From positions 8,344 through 72,343 of the forward strand of contig CAYTGR010000022.1 of the NCBI GenBank assembly GCA_964437445.1: a DNA stretch of 64,000 bases, in the 5' to 3' direction. Positions 16,591-25,160 of this stretch are shown piece by piece. Both the position numbers and the translations under genes were made by a program. How positions within the stretch are numbered: the first letter of the stretch is position 1; every line of letters starts with the position of its first letter. The notes below the pieces were generated by a model. The model was given only the letters and a program-made list of their open reading frames with translations, was not told where the DNA came from and searched no databases. The DNA is from CAYTGR01 sp964437445. GTDB taxonomy: Bacteria; Chloroflexota; Anaerolineae; B4-G1; SLSP01.

Positions 16591-17436
16591 TCAGTGTTTG
16601 AAAAGCACCCACAGCGGGAAAAGCAGGGCGGCCACGACGGCCGTAGCGATGAGCGTGAACGCCATAGCGGTATAGAGCCCCTGGTAGAGCTGCGCCAGCC
16701 AGCTGAAGAACGGCTCCAGAAATCGCCCCATCCAGACGGTCAAGAAATTAAACACCAACAGCGTCGTGGCCAGCGCCTGGAAGCCGTTCACCGCGATGCG
16801 GTAATCAGGTGCGCTGAGGGCCATGGCACTGCCAATGCTGAAGGTCAGGTAGAGGAAAAGTACGACCTGCCAGCCGGCTACGTAGTGCCCACTGAACAGG
16901 AGGGTCAAGAGGACGCCGACACCGCTGACGATCCCGTTGATCAGCCGTCCGGCCGCCGCCAGCGTCAGGACGCCGTTATCTAAGGGGGAGGGACTCAGCG
17001 TTTGAAAGGCTACCGGTCCGATCAGCAGCCAGGTGATCAGGGCCAGGATCAGCGTTCCCATGATCAGCGGGCCTATCCCGACGAAGAAATCGCCCACGTA
17101 TTGGCGCAAGGTGCGGGCCGGCGGAACCAGGGTGAGGCCCCGCACTGGTGAGTGCAGGCCAAAATTGACCCAAAGGGCGGTTCTCCGGCCAGACAACCGC
17201 ACGAAGAGCGCGTGGCCCAGGTACTCATGGACAAAGACGCCTGGCATGATGAGCGCGTTGTGGATTTTCAGACCGATCGTTTCCACGACTTCCCGTTCAA
17301 TGAAACGGGCTAAGGCGTTGAGCAGGTATCCCAACAGCAACAGCGGGCCGAACAGAATAAACAGCTGCGCCACCGTGGCGCTGAATGTGGTGAACAGGTA
17401 ACTGAGCAAGGTATAGGCCGGGGAGCCCGTGGGCAT
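16591..17436 (-). CDS. multipass membrane protein with HEYLGH motif
   Basis: 281 residues with about six hydrophobic helices. Residues 70-75 read HEYLGH within PGVFVHEYLGHALFVRLSG. This recalls the HExGHA helix of site-2-protease (M50) enzymes, but there is one extra residue between Glu and His, so classic HExxH zinc geometry is not met. Function unknown; a relative of M50-like membrane proteins is plausible. The start at 17436 is fixed by AGGAGG 5 bases upstream. It follows the DUF2207 gene, separated by a strong hairpin. Confidence 0.65.
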   Translation of the reverse strand: MPTGSPAYTLLSYLFTTFSATVAQLFILFGPLLLLGYLLNALARFIEREVVETIGLKIHNALIMPGVFVHEYLGHALFVRLSGRRTALWVNFGLHSPVRGLTLVPPARTLRQYVGDFFVGIGPLIMGTLILALITWLLIGPVAFQTLSPSPLDNGVLTLAAAGRLINGIVSGVGVLLTLLFSGHYVAGWQVVLFLYLTFSIGSAMALSAPDYRIAVNGFQALATTLLVFNFLTVWMGRFLEPFFSWLAQLYQGLYTAMAFTLIATAVVAALLFPLWVLFKH

Positions 17437-17456
17437 GGGACCTCCTGGATGCCAGG

Positions 17457-17492
17457 ATAAAGGGGCCGGCACTTGCGGAAGCGCCGGCCCCT
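17457..17492 (-). terminator. hairpin after DUF2207 gene
   Basis: AGGGGCCGGC (17461-17470) and GCCGGCCCCT (17483-17492) form a perfect 10-bp stem; in the minus RNA it is followed by only a short TTTA. It is probably a weak terminator or processing site between the two membrane-protein genes. Confidence 0.6.
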
Positions 17493-17505
17493 GCTGTTCT
17501 CAGGT

Positions 17506-20283
17506 CTAACGGAAGCCGCGCCGGCCGCCGCCACCGCTGCTGCGCGAGCCGCTGCTGCGGTGCCCGCCGCCGAAGCTGCTGCGACTGGAACTGCTGCGGC
17601 TGAAGCTGCTGCGGCTGCTGGAACTGCTCCAGCTGCTGCGGCTGCCGGAACTGCTCCAACTGCTGCGACTGCTGCTGCCGCTGAACCCGCCGCTACCGCC
17701 GCCGGAGGAGGATTCGTCTAAGATGCGGCCCAGAGTGCGCATGGTATCGGAGCCACCGCTGGTAGCCGTGGTCAACAGCTGGCTTAATCCGTTGCTGGCA
17801 TTGTTAATGGAGCGGGCCAGCTGGTCGGAAAGCCCCTGGAGCGAGAGCGTCTCGGCGGCCCCGCTCAGCGCTTCGCCGACGCCGCTGACCTGCGGTAGCC
17901 CGCCGCTCACGGCCTGCCCCACGCCGCTGCCCAGGCTGCTGGCCGGCAGCATCCGCCTGGCCCGCCGCAGGCGCATCCATTGCCCCTCACGGACCACTTC
18001 GGCCGGCAATACCCAGATCGGCATGGACGCCCCCAACGTCTCGGCCTGCTTCAAGACCGCCTCTTCCACGTCCAGCGCCACTGCATAGGCAAAGTAGCGA
18101 TCCAGGACGGTCTGGGCCTCCTCCAGATTCCCGTACTGCTTCAGGTTTTGCAGGAAGCGCTTGAACGCCTGCCAGTAGGCCGCCTCGCGTGCGCCTTTGG
18201 AGCTCTTCTGTGGCATCCACCGGCTGATAATGATCAGCGCGACCCCGGTGATTCCCAGCGCCAGTCCCGGCAGGCTGGCGACGATACCTGCCGATAACAT
18301 AAAGGAGAGCAGGCAGCAGGCCAGCACACCCACACCTGCAATCACCGCTCCCAGCGTAGTCCAGAGCTGGCGCGACTTTTCCGGCAGCATGGAGAAGAAT
18401 TCGGTCGCCTCCACGCCCATTTCAGTGTAGACCTGGGGGAGGATGCGGTGGAAGGCCGGGGCGACGGTCCCCAACGGCACGGCTGTGGTGCGGGGGATGG
18501 CTGGCTGGACGGCGTTGTAGAGTGTGACCAGGTGCTTGGGCACCGCGAGCGTTTCCCCCTCTGGCGTCTGGAGGGTTTCGCCCGGCGTCAGCGTTTCATC
18601 GCTGTTGCGTTGTAAGGTCAGCTGCCCGTTGGTGAAATTGATCTGCAACAGCCCCAGGGTCGCCAGGTGGAAGAGCGAGGCCAGCGCCCCCTTGAGCGTC
18701 GCTTTCTCATCCAGCAGGTAGGCGACGATGCCCGGCGGCAGCGGCGAGGGGGGAGTCTTGAGGTATTCGGCGGGCAACGCGACCTTTTGGTCGCGCCCCC
18801 AGAGGAACCAGAGCCCTAACACCCACCCTAAACCGCCAAAGAAGATCAACAAACTGAGGACTCCCAACCCCAGCTGCAGGCGGGCCTTGCGAGCGGCCGC
18901 GGTCTGACCGTCGCGCAGGGTATTTTCCATGATCTGCTGCCAGGAGGGCGGGTTGACGGCGAGGGCGCCGGCAGGCAACGTCACCTTGATTTCCCACGGA
19001 GTGTTGGCCGGCACCGGCCCGGCGTGTGTGATCAACACCCCGTCGCTTTGTTGTTTCACGGTACCGCCTTCAATCTGCACCTGGGCCGGATTCACGCTCG
19101 CCGGCAGGTGGAGCAGGACGCGGGCCGCTTCCACCGGCACGTCGCGCCCGGCGTAGACGGCCGTCCAGTTCAATTGTTGCTTATCCGGCTGCACGCGGAC
19201 CGCGCCCTCCACCTGATAGTGCAACTGGAAGGTGGTGGATTCGCCCTTGACCAGCGCCGGGACGGTCCAGGTCACATCCACCTTGCCGGCATAATCTTCG
19301 TTGATTTTCAGATCGTGGGTTCCGGTATCGTATTGCACCCAGCCGGGTAAACGGGGTGATTCCTGGAGCGTGAAGCAGTAATCGCATCCCCCGGCCTGTT
19401 GGGTGAAGGCCTGATCGCCCTCCCACAGGGCAACCCCGGATACTTTGTCCAGGTAGAGCAGGCTGATGGAGCGATTGCCGTTGTAGAGCGCACCGGCATC
19501 TACTGCGACGCTTTGATATTCGTCCACGGTGAGCATCCCATCGGCCCCGAGCGCCAGTTCCACGTCAAAGCCGGTGAGGCGATACTGGAGCTGGGCCTGT
19601 TCCTCTTCCCGCTGCCAGGCCTGGGCCTGCGCTGCCACGATCCCGGCCGGGAAACCAACCTGCACTTGGAAGGCGGTCCCGTCAGGGATGGCGCCGGCCT
19701 CAAAGGTGACGCTGTCCTCGGTGACCCGGGCGGTGAACTCCGGGCCATAGGCGGTGTAATGCAGCGCTTCGGGAGCGACGGCTTGGGGCAGGGTCACTTT
19801 CACCTGGCTGGCCTCCACCGGGATCCCGCTGCGGTCGGCCGGGACGGCCCGCCATTCCAGCACGGTCTGATCGGGGTAGACCCACAGCCCACCCTTGACG
19901 TCGTACTGGATCACGAAGGTGCGCACATCGCCGGGGCGGGTGGGGGTGAATTCCCATTCCACATACAGGCTATCGCCTTCCCTGGAGACGGTGAAGCTGC
20001 CCGGCCCGCTGCCGTCACGGACGTAAGGCTGATCCTCTTCCAGCAGTTGCAGGTCTTCCAGGCCGGTGGTGTAGGCGGTGGGGATTTCAGCAAATCCATT
20101 GTGATACTCGCCGTCAAAGCGGATTTGCTGCCGCTCGCGCACGGTGAAGGTTCCCTCCGGGTTGAGCGTGATGTCCACATCGTACCGCTCGTAGGTGATA
20201 TCGGTGACCTGCGCCGGACGCGCCGCCACCCCGGTCAGCACCAGCAAGGTCAGCAGTACCAGAGCCAGCAGCCGTCTTTTCAT
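17506..20283 (-). CDS. DUF2207-type membrane protein with duplicated ectodomain
   Basis: 925 residues. A signal peptide (1-22) is followed by two DUF2207-like beta domains (about 28-215, opening YERYDVDITLNPEGTFTV, and about 235-445, opening YRLTGFDVELALGADGML), then membrane helices near 465-490 and 650-700 around a cytoplasmic region. It ends in a low-complexity tail of Ser, Gly and Arg from about 850 onwards, closing with GGGGRRGFR. DUF2207 proteins are widespread predicted membrane proteins of unknown role. The doubled ectodomain is unusual, as one copy is normal. Confidence 0.8.
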   Translation of the reverse strand: MKRRLLALVLLTLLVLTGVAARPAQVTDITYERYDVDITLNPEGTFTVRERQQIRFDGEYHNGFAEIPTAYTTGLEDLQLLEEDQPYVRDGSGPGSFTVSREGDSLYVEWEFTPTRPGDVRTFVIQYDVKGGLWVYPDQTVLEWRAVPADRSGIPVEASQVKVTLPQAVAPEALHYTAYGPEFTARVTEDSVTFEAGAIPDGTAFQVQVGFPAGIVAAQAQAWQREEEQAQLQYRLTGFDVELALGADGMLTVDEYQSVAVDAGALYNGNRSISLLYLDKVSGVALWEGDQAFTQQAGGCDYCFTLQESPRLPGWVQYDTGTHDLKINEDYAGKVDVTWTVPALVKGESTTFQLHYQVEGAVRVQPDKQQLNWTAVYAGRDVPVEAARVLLHLPASVNPAQVQIEGGTVKQQSDGVLITHAGPVPANTPWEIKVTLPAGALAVNPPSWQQIMENTLRDGQTAAARKARLQLGLGVLSLLIFFGGLGWVLGLWFLWGRDQKVALPAEYLKTPPSPLPPGIVAYLLDEKATLKGALASLFHLATLGLLQINFTNGQLTLQRNSDETLTPGETLQTPEGETLAVPKHLVTLYNAVQPAIPRTTAVPLGTVAPAFHRILPQVYTEMGVEATEFFSMLPEKSRQLWTTLGAVIAGVGVLACCLLSFMLSAGIVASLPGLALGITGVALIIISRWMPQKSSKGAREAAYWQAFKRFLQNLKQYGNLEEAQTVLDRYFAYAVALDVEEAVLKQAETLGASMPIWVLPAEVVREGQWMRLRRARRMLPASSLGSGVGQAVSGGLPQVSGVGEALSGAAETLSLQGLSDQLARSINNASNGLSQLLTTATSGGSDTMRTLGRILDESSSGGGSGGFSGSSSRSSWSSSGSRSSWSSSSSRSSFSRSSSSRSSFGGGHRSSGSRSSGGGGRRGFR

Positions 20284-20307
20284 TGGAGATCTCCTTTGGT
20301 AATCTTT

Positions 20308-20393
20308 GATGAGTGAGCAGTGATTAGTGAGCTGTCACTGCCCGCATGATTGAGTACGCACGATGTACCCCTCACAGCCCACGACTCACCTCG
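20308..20393. repeat. GTGAGCAG-word spacer repeat
   Basis: AGTGAGCAGTGATTAGTGAGC at one side and ACAGCCCACGACTCACC at the other give a loose inverted repeat, a divergent member of the family at 13324-13408. Confidence 0.5.
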
Positions 20394-21959
20394 TCATTTG
20401 TTCCGCAGCACCAGCGGCAGGAAAATGCGCGGCGGCGCCACGACGGCGTAATCTGAAAGGTGCGCCAGGGTCACGGTGAGCCAGTTCTGGGCCGGCACGC
20501 GGGCGACCAGGGCGATGCCGTCGGTCGTCCAGCGGGCCTGGGACCATTGCCAGGTGCGCAGCTGGAGGCTGGTTTCGGGCGCGCCTTGCAGCCGGGCCTC
20601 GTTATAGGCCATGCCCACGGTAATGGGCCGGGCAAAACGGAAGCCCGGCAGGTGGACCTCCCCCTGATAAGCCTCCAGGCGGAAGGCCTGGCCGGCCCAG
20701 AGATACGGTTGGGTTTGGGCCTCCACCAGCGGGCTGCAGAGCAGCCGCACCTGGGTCAGGGTGATCGCGTCGGCGGGAACTTCCAGCCGGAGCGGTAGCC
20801 CCTGGGTGCCGGTACAGACGAGCGAGCCGCTGACACCAGGCGGAAGGTCGTAACCGTAGCCGTAAGTCTGCCCGACCACGGCGATCTTGCCTTGCGACAA
20901 GGGGACATAGGCCAGGTTGGAGACGGTATCTACTGCCATGTCCTGGGGCGTTGCTCCTAAGGAGAACCACTGGGTCACCTGGGTACCGCGGATGACGGCG
21001 ATCAGGTTGGGGTTCTGGTTGCCCACGTAAATGTAGCCGGTGCTGGGGTTGGCGGCAATCGTCCAGGGATGGGTGATCGTCGTGAGGGTGGCGATCACGC
21101 TGGTCCCGCTCAACACGCTCACCGAACCGACGATCTGGTCCACGGGTTTGCCCTCATTGATGACATAAACATAGCCGGTCGCGGGATTGACCGCTATCTT
21201 GCTGGGGTTGGTGCCGACGCCCACGGTGGTCACTTTTTGGGTGCCGCTGAGCACCGTGACGATCCCTGCCAGGCCGTTGCTCACGTAAACATAGCCGGTG
21301 GCCGGGTTCACGGCGACCCGCGTGGGGGTGGGGACGTCAGTGATGGTGGCTACCGGCACGGTTCCCTGCAAGACCGAGACGGAGTTGCTGCCCCGGTTGG
21401 CGACGTAGACATAGCCGGTGACCGGGTTGACGGCGATGTCTTTGGGCTGCTGGCCGACTGCGCACTCGGTAATCCATTGTGTCCCGCTCAAAACGGCTAC
21501 TTTGTTGGCTCCCGGCAGGGCCACGTAGACATAACCGGTGGTGGTGAGCACCGCGACCGCTTCGGAGTTGGTGCCCACGACCACCCGGTTGATCTCCGTG
21601 GTTCCTTGCAGAATCACAACGGTGTCGGCGCCCTGCCGGGTCACATAAGCGTAACCGGTGTCCGGGTTGACGGCGATGGCGGCTGGCGTGGTGCCACGAA
21701 AAGAGGAGAGTCCCAGGGTGATCCCTTGCATGACCCAGACCACTTCGCTGCCGGTGCCGCTGTCGGCAATGTAAGCATAGCCGCGCACCGGATCCACGGC
21801 CACGGCCTTGGGCTGGCTGCCGGGAAGATTGGTATTGAGGGTACCGGCCAGGTAGGGCGGGCTCCATTCCTCGGCCGCCACTGGAACCAGAACCATCATC
21901 AGGCCCAGCCAGGCTAAACCGAGGGCCAATATCAGGGTTAAATAACGGTTATTTTTCAT
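20394..21959 (-). CDS. secreted YVTN-type beta-propeller protein
   Basis: 521 residues. A signal peptide (about 1-30, ending VPVAA) is followed by about eight copies of a 40-residue repeat with the signature AVNPxTGYVYVxN and VxVLxGT, the YncE/40-residue YVTN beta-propeller pattern (about 45-380). The C-terminal beta domain (about 390-510) ends with IFLPLVLRNK. Probably exported and involved in surface binding; no enzymatic motif is seen. The start at 21959 opens the signal peptide; longer frames upstream are poor in coding character. Ribosome site is weak (GGA). Confidence 0.8.
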   Translation of the reverse strand: MKNNRYLTLILALGLAWLGLMMVLVPVAAEEWSPPYLAGTLNTNLPGSQPKAVAVDPVRGYAYIADSGTGSEVVWVMQGITLGLSSFRGTTPAAIAVNPDTGYAYVTRQGADTVVILQGTTEINRVVVGTNSEAVAVLTTTGYVYVALPGANKVAVLSGTQWITECAVGQQPKDIAVNPVTGYVYVANRGSNSVSVLQGTVPVATITDVPTPTRVAVNPATGYVYVSNGLAGIVTVLSGTQKVTTVGVGTNPSKIAVNPATGYVYVINEGKPVDQIVGSVSVLSGTSVIATLTTITHPWTIAANPSTGYIYVGNQNPNLIAVIRGTQVTQWFSLGATPQDMAVDTVSNLAYVPLSQGKIAVVGQTYGYGYDLPPGVSGSLVCTGTQGLPLRLEVPADAITLTQVRLLCSPLVEAQTQPYLWAGQAFRLEAYQGEVHLPGFRFARPITVGMAYNEARLQGAPETSLQLRTWQWSQARWTTDGIALVARVPAQNWLTVTLAHLSDYAVVAPPRIFLPLVLRNK

Positions 21960-22015
21960 GGTGTGAATCCATTTACGAAAGCCTGAAATCTCGCACAAGA
22001 TGCCGGGCCTGCCGC

Positions 22016-22243
22016 TTACGGGCGAAAGAGGGCGTGCACCTCTTGCCCAATCCCCAGGATGCCGACCGCGCTCTCGCCGATAGCGACGATGCCGACGCTC
22101 CTGAGGCCCAGCGCCAGGATGCCGACGGCCAGATATCCGATGGCCAGGATGGAGACGGAAACCGGTCCGATCCCTACCACGCTGACAGTGACCAGGGCCA
22201 GGCCTCCCGCGCTGACTGCCAGCCCGCCTGCCGCCACCGGCAA
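22016..22243 (-). CDS. small hydrophobic glycine-repeat protein, possibly frameshifted
   Basis: 75 residues from a TTG, made of short repeats such as ILAIGYLAVGILALG and VGIVAIGESAVGILGIG. Upstream in another frame the same pattern continues (TGILAIGLFAGGG, around 22235-22270), which suggests that a longer repeat protein was broken by a frameshift, or a sequencing error in the GC-rich run. Similar pentad-like hydrophobic repeats occur in many small membrane-associated proteins of unknown role. No ribosome site is visible. Existence as a working gene is doubtful. Confidence 0.35.
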   Translation of the reverse strand: MPVAAGGLAVSAGGLALVTVSVVGIGPVSVSILAIGYLAVGILALGLRSVGIVAIGESAVGILGIGQEVHALFRP

Positions 22244-22328
22244 ACAAGCCGATGGCGAGGATCCCTGTCTGTAACCGGTGCCGGGAGCTCCAGAATCAGC
22301 GCTGAAAAGGGTGGGCGGCCGGCCACAG

Positions 22329-23336
22329 TTAGCCGGTAATCACTTCCAGTTCCAGCCGGTCCAGGATGGTCTGGATGGGCGTGAAGATGGTGACCTGGTC
22401 GGAGCCGGCGAAGAGCAGGCCGACGACCCGCCGTTGCATGTCCAGGATGGAGGAGCCGGAATCGCCGGGGCTGCTCATCCGGCCGGCAATGACCTGGTCG
22501 GTGAAGTGGGCCGTCTGCCCGTGGTAATCCACGTTCACCGTCACGTCAATTTGCTGCACCGTGCCCTGGGTCAGGCCGGTGGTGCGCCCCATTTTCTGGA
22601 TCGCCAGGCCCAGCGTTGGCTCGGCAACGCCGGTGGGCAGGCCGATGTTCATGATCTGGGGGCTGACCAGGTCGGCGCTGTCGGGACGGGCCAGGGCGAC
22701 ATCCATCAGGTTCCGGCCGGCGGTCATCTGGACCGCCTGCAGGCGATGGCTGGAACCGGAGAGGTTAGCCAGCGCATTCAGCAAGCTGGCAATGGTTTGA
22801 GCGATGGAGCAGGTTCCCTCTTCCTGGCCGAAATCCAACGGCACGAATTCGGCCAGCGTGGCGATCCGGTCGGCCGTAGTCCCGCCGTCGGCCGGGCCGG
22901 GCTGAAGGATCAGATCGCCGGCCTGGGCGGCGTTGCTGTTGGCCAGGACGTGGTTGTTGCTGACGATGAAGAGCTCGCCCCGCCGCCGCACCAGCAGGCC
23001 GAACGTGCCGGCGGTGATCTGATAGTGGCCGATGGAGATCCCCGGCTGAGCCGGCCGGTAGCGGTCGGTGGGGCCGGGCATCAGGGCTCGGATTTTGCCG
23101 GTCTCCACGACATCGGTCACCATCCCATCCACGCTGCTGGGAATCAATGCCTGAGATGTGAGTTCCGACTTGGGCAGCTTACGGACGACCGACACGACCA
23201 GGCTGAGCTGGTCGGTCTGCCCCTGCTCGGTGACCTTATAGCCGATCCCGCAGGCCACCACGTTGGGCTTTTGGAGCAATTGGGGGACGACTTGCGGGTA
23301 GATGCCCCTGACCTGGGCCAGAATTGTATCGGTCAT
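22329..23336 (-). CDS. trypsin-like serine protease with N-terminal accessory domain
   Basis: 335 residues, no signal peptide. An N-terminal domain (about 1-85, KPNVVACGIGYK ... IPSSVDGMVTDVVETG) precedes a chymotrypsin-fold protease with His129 (SNNHVLA), Asp212 (NLMDVALA) and Ser293 (SPGDSGSS), so the triad is complete; GRTTGLTQG is the usual pre-Ser strand. The N-terminal domain is also encoded alone at 23539-23811. A GGAGG ribosome site precedes ATG 23336. Likely cytoplasmic or exported by a non-classical path; target unknown. Confidence 0.85.
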   Translation of the reverse strand: MTDTILAQVRGIYPQVVPQLLQKPNVVACGIGYKVTEQGQTDQLSLVVSVVRKLPKSELTSQALIPSSVDGMVTDVVETGKIRALMPGPTDRYRPAQPGISIGHYQITAGTFGLLVRRRGELFIVSNNHVLANSNAAQAGDLILQPGPADGGTTADRIATLAEFVPLDFGQEEGTCSIAQTIASLLNALANLSGSSHRLQAVQMTAGRNLMDVALARPDSADLVSPQIMNIGLPTGVAEPTLGLAIQKMGRTTGLTQGTVQQIDVTVNVDYHGQTAHFTDQVIAGRMSSPGDSGSSILDMQRRVVGLLFAGSDQVTIFTPIQTILDRLELEVITG

Positions 23337-23368
23337 CTTGATTCCTCCTCTGGAAATAACGTTCTGAG

Positions 23369-23420
23369 TTTGTAGGGAGGCGCTTTAGTGCCGTCCAACG
23401 TGCTAAAGCGTGTTACTACA
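23369..23420. repeat. dispersed double-palindrome repeat, family A
   Basis: TTTGTAGGGAGGCGCTTTAGTGCCGT and the facing GCTAAAGCGTGTTACTACA; same layout as 13487-13540. Confidence 0.8.
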
Positions 23421-23495
23421 AGCCAATTTTCATCCCACGGCTGGTGAACGCCAGTTCATGGGGAATTCCCTCATGAAAATGGCGTGAAAAATTCA

Positions 23496-23543
23496 TGGGA
23501 CGGCGCTTTAGCGCCATCTGATACGCTGAAGCGTTGCCCTACA
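23496..23543. repeat. dispersed double-palindrome repeat, family A
   Basis: GGGACGGCGCTTTAGCGCC and ACGCTGAAGCGTTGCCCTAC in tandem. Between this copy and the one at 23369 lies a non-coding filler with two versions of a TTCATGGG word. Confidence 0.75.
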
Positions 23544-23811
23544 AGCCGGCTTCCTGTTCGGCGCGGGGGCGGCCGACTGCCTGCACGTCCACCGGGATGC
23601 CGTCCAGCTCGCGCGGGATCCGATCCTTAGGGGCCAGTTCCGCCAGGGGGACTTTGTGGGTGACGTTGACGACGAGCACCGGCTCACCGGTCGGTTCCCC
23701 CTGGCAGTGGCGGAGGCCAATGCCCACGCCGACGACGTTGGCCTTGCGCAGGAGCATGGATTCGTGCCGTTTTTTGACCGCGCGGATGCGCGCGTAAAGG
23801 TCTTCGCTCAT
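23539..23811 (-). CDS. standalone N-terminal domain of trypsin-like protease family
   Basis: 90 residues. Residues 21-84 align with residues 21-84 of the protease encoded at 22329-23336 with about 26 identities in 64 positions (shared NVV..GIG, KxP..EL, IP...DG...DV...G). There is no protease domain. It could be a separately made pro-domain, chaperone or inhibitor of the neighbouring protease, or the leftover of a duplicated protease. GGAGG lies 6 bases before ATG 23811. The start codon overlaps the stop of the upstream membrane-protein gene (ATGA), so it is translationally coupled. Confidence 0.75.
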   Translation of the reverse strand: MSEDLYARIRAVKKRHESMLLRKANVVGVGIGLRHCQGEPTGEPVLVVNVTHKVPLAELAPKDRIPRELDGIPVDVQAVGRPRAEQEAGL

Positions 23812-24458
23812 CGTTGCCTCCAGACCTGTATTCCCCTCCAACCGGCTCCCAGCAGCAGGCCCAGCCAGCCCACGCCGTAGAGCCAGGCCCCCCAGCCGGG
23901 GCCGACCGGTGTGTGATGCAGGACCGTCAGAGCCGGCAGAAGTTGCCGGAGCGTGAACAGGGCCGGCAGGCCGGTTCCTGCCAGCCAGGCCAGGGCCACC
24001 CACGGCCGGAAACGTCCCAGCCGGGCGCCGAATCCGGCCATCAGGCCGGCCCCGGCGATGCCGCCCAGCCCCCACCAGAGCACGACGTTCCAGCCGGGGG
24101 TTTGCCAGGCCGTGAGGATCTGGGGATAGGGCGGTAACGTCGCTGCGCTCAGGCAGGCACCCACGGCGGCGGCGCTCCAGCGCAGTGCCGGCCGGGCGGC
24201 GGCCAGTCCCAACGGCAACAGCACGCCCAGGCCGAGCAACGGCAGTCGCAGCGTGTGCAGGTTGACGTGCAGGGCGCCGGCCTCTATCTGCGGTAAGAAG
24301 CGCAACAGGTCAAAGAGATCGTAGGCGTTCCAGGCCAGCCCGGCCGCGCGTTGCCGGATCCAGGGGCCGTAGTAGCCCAGCAGCGCCAGCAGGACCAGGA
24401 GGCCACCAGGAACGTACTGCCAGCTGGCGGGACGGGAAGGGGCCTGGCTGTCAGACAT
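23808..24458 (-). CDS. hypothetical integral membrane protein
   Basis: 216 residues with about five to six hydrophobic helices (around 17-30, 70-90, 92-110, 122-145, 150-170, 185-205), rich in Leu, Ala, Gly and Trp. No motif is recognised. It is tightly packed between the lipoprotein gene (18-base gap) and the small domain gene (ATGA overlap), so it belongs to the same operon as the histidine kinase. Confidence 0.65.
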   Translation of the reverse strand: MSDSQAPSRPASWQYVPGGLLVLLALLGYYGPWIRQRAAGLAWNAYDLFDLLRFLPQIEAGALHVNLHTLRLPLLGLGVLLPLGLAAARPALRWSAAAVGACLSAATLPPYPQILTAWQTPGWNVVLWWGLGGIAGAGLMAGFGARLGRFRPWVALAWLAGTGLPALFTLRQLLPALTVLHHTPVGPGWGAWLYGVGWLGLLLGAGWRGIQVWRQR

Positions 24459-24476
24459 AGTCGTGCCTCAGTTGGG

Positions 24477-25160
24477 TTACCGGGTTGTGAGGGAGAAACG
24501 GTCAAAGGCGACTGTGGTCGGCTCGCCGGGCGCTACTGCATCCGCGAAGAGCGCGACCCCCCCGCTGGCAAAGGTGCGGTCTGAGCGTGAGACCAGCAAC
24601 GTATCGTTGACCGTCAGGCTTAAAATGCTCCCTTCGCAGTGCACTTCCAGCCGGTTGGTGTCCTGGCCGGTGTGGACGGCGCTGGTGAAGGTTGGACCGA
24701 CCAACGGGGTGGCGGCGCCGGCTTCGGTTTTGAGAATTAAGTAGTAGCCATCGGCACTGATGGCAAAGAGATAATAGTTCTCCTCATCCTGTTGGCGGCA
24801 AATAACGCCCATCCAATTGTTAAAGGTGCCCTCTACCTGTCGTACCTGGACCTTGATCACCGCGTTGTTCCAGGTTTTTCCTACCAGCGGCGAATAAGCG
24901 GCGATCCCTTGGCCCCGGTCCTCCAGATAAAGCTCTCCGGCCTGAATGCTGGCTGCAACTTCCGGAGTGTCAAACAACGCCCAATGCGTTTGCGACGTAG
25001 AAAAATTGTCGATAATCGTATCGGCCTGGGACGTGGCTTCCGCCGGCGCGGCAGTGGGAGACGGGCTACAGGCCGTCCAAACCGCTCCCCACAACAGGCC
25101 CCCCAACAACAGCCACCACCCCGACCGGCCTGAGTGCCGCTGGCGGAAGGCGGGCGTCAT
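24477..25160 (-). CDS. lipoprotein with concanavalin-like jelly-roll domain
   Basis: 227 residues. The signal peptide ends in VWTACSP, so Cys31 is the likely lipidation site. The mature part (about 50-225) looks like a LamG/DUF1080-type beta sandwich: DNFSTSQTHWALFDT at the start, then WMGVICRQQDEENYYLFAISADGYY and a closing VAFDRFSL. Such domains bind glycans or other ligands. The ATG overlaps the stop of the upstream histidine-kinase gene (ATGA), pointing to co-production; it may act as an extracellular ligand sensor for that system. Confidence 0.72.
   Translation of the reverse strand: MTPAFRQRHSGRSGWWLLLGGLLWGAVWTACSPSPTAAPAEATSQADTIIDNFSTSQTHWALFDTPEVAASIQAGELYLEDRGQGIAAYSPLVGKTWNNAVIKVQVRQVEGTFNNWMGVICRQQDEENYYLFAISADGYYLILKTEAGAATPLVGPTFTSAVHTGQDTNRLEVHCEGSILSLTVNDTLLVSRSDRTFASGGVALFADAVAPGEPTTVAFDRFSLTTR

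Noticed and set aside
17216..17236. HEYLGH as a proven zinc-protease motif
   Set aside because: HExxH requires His three residues after Glu; here it is four residues after, so activity is not claimed.
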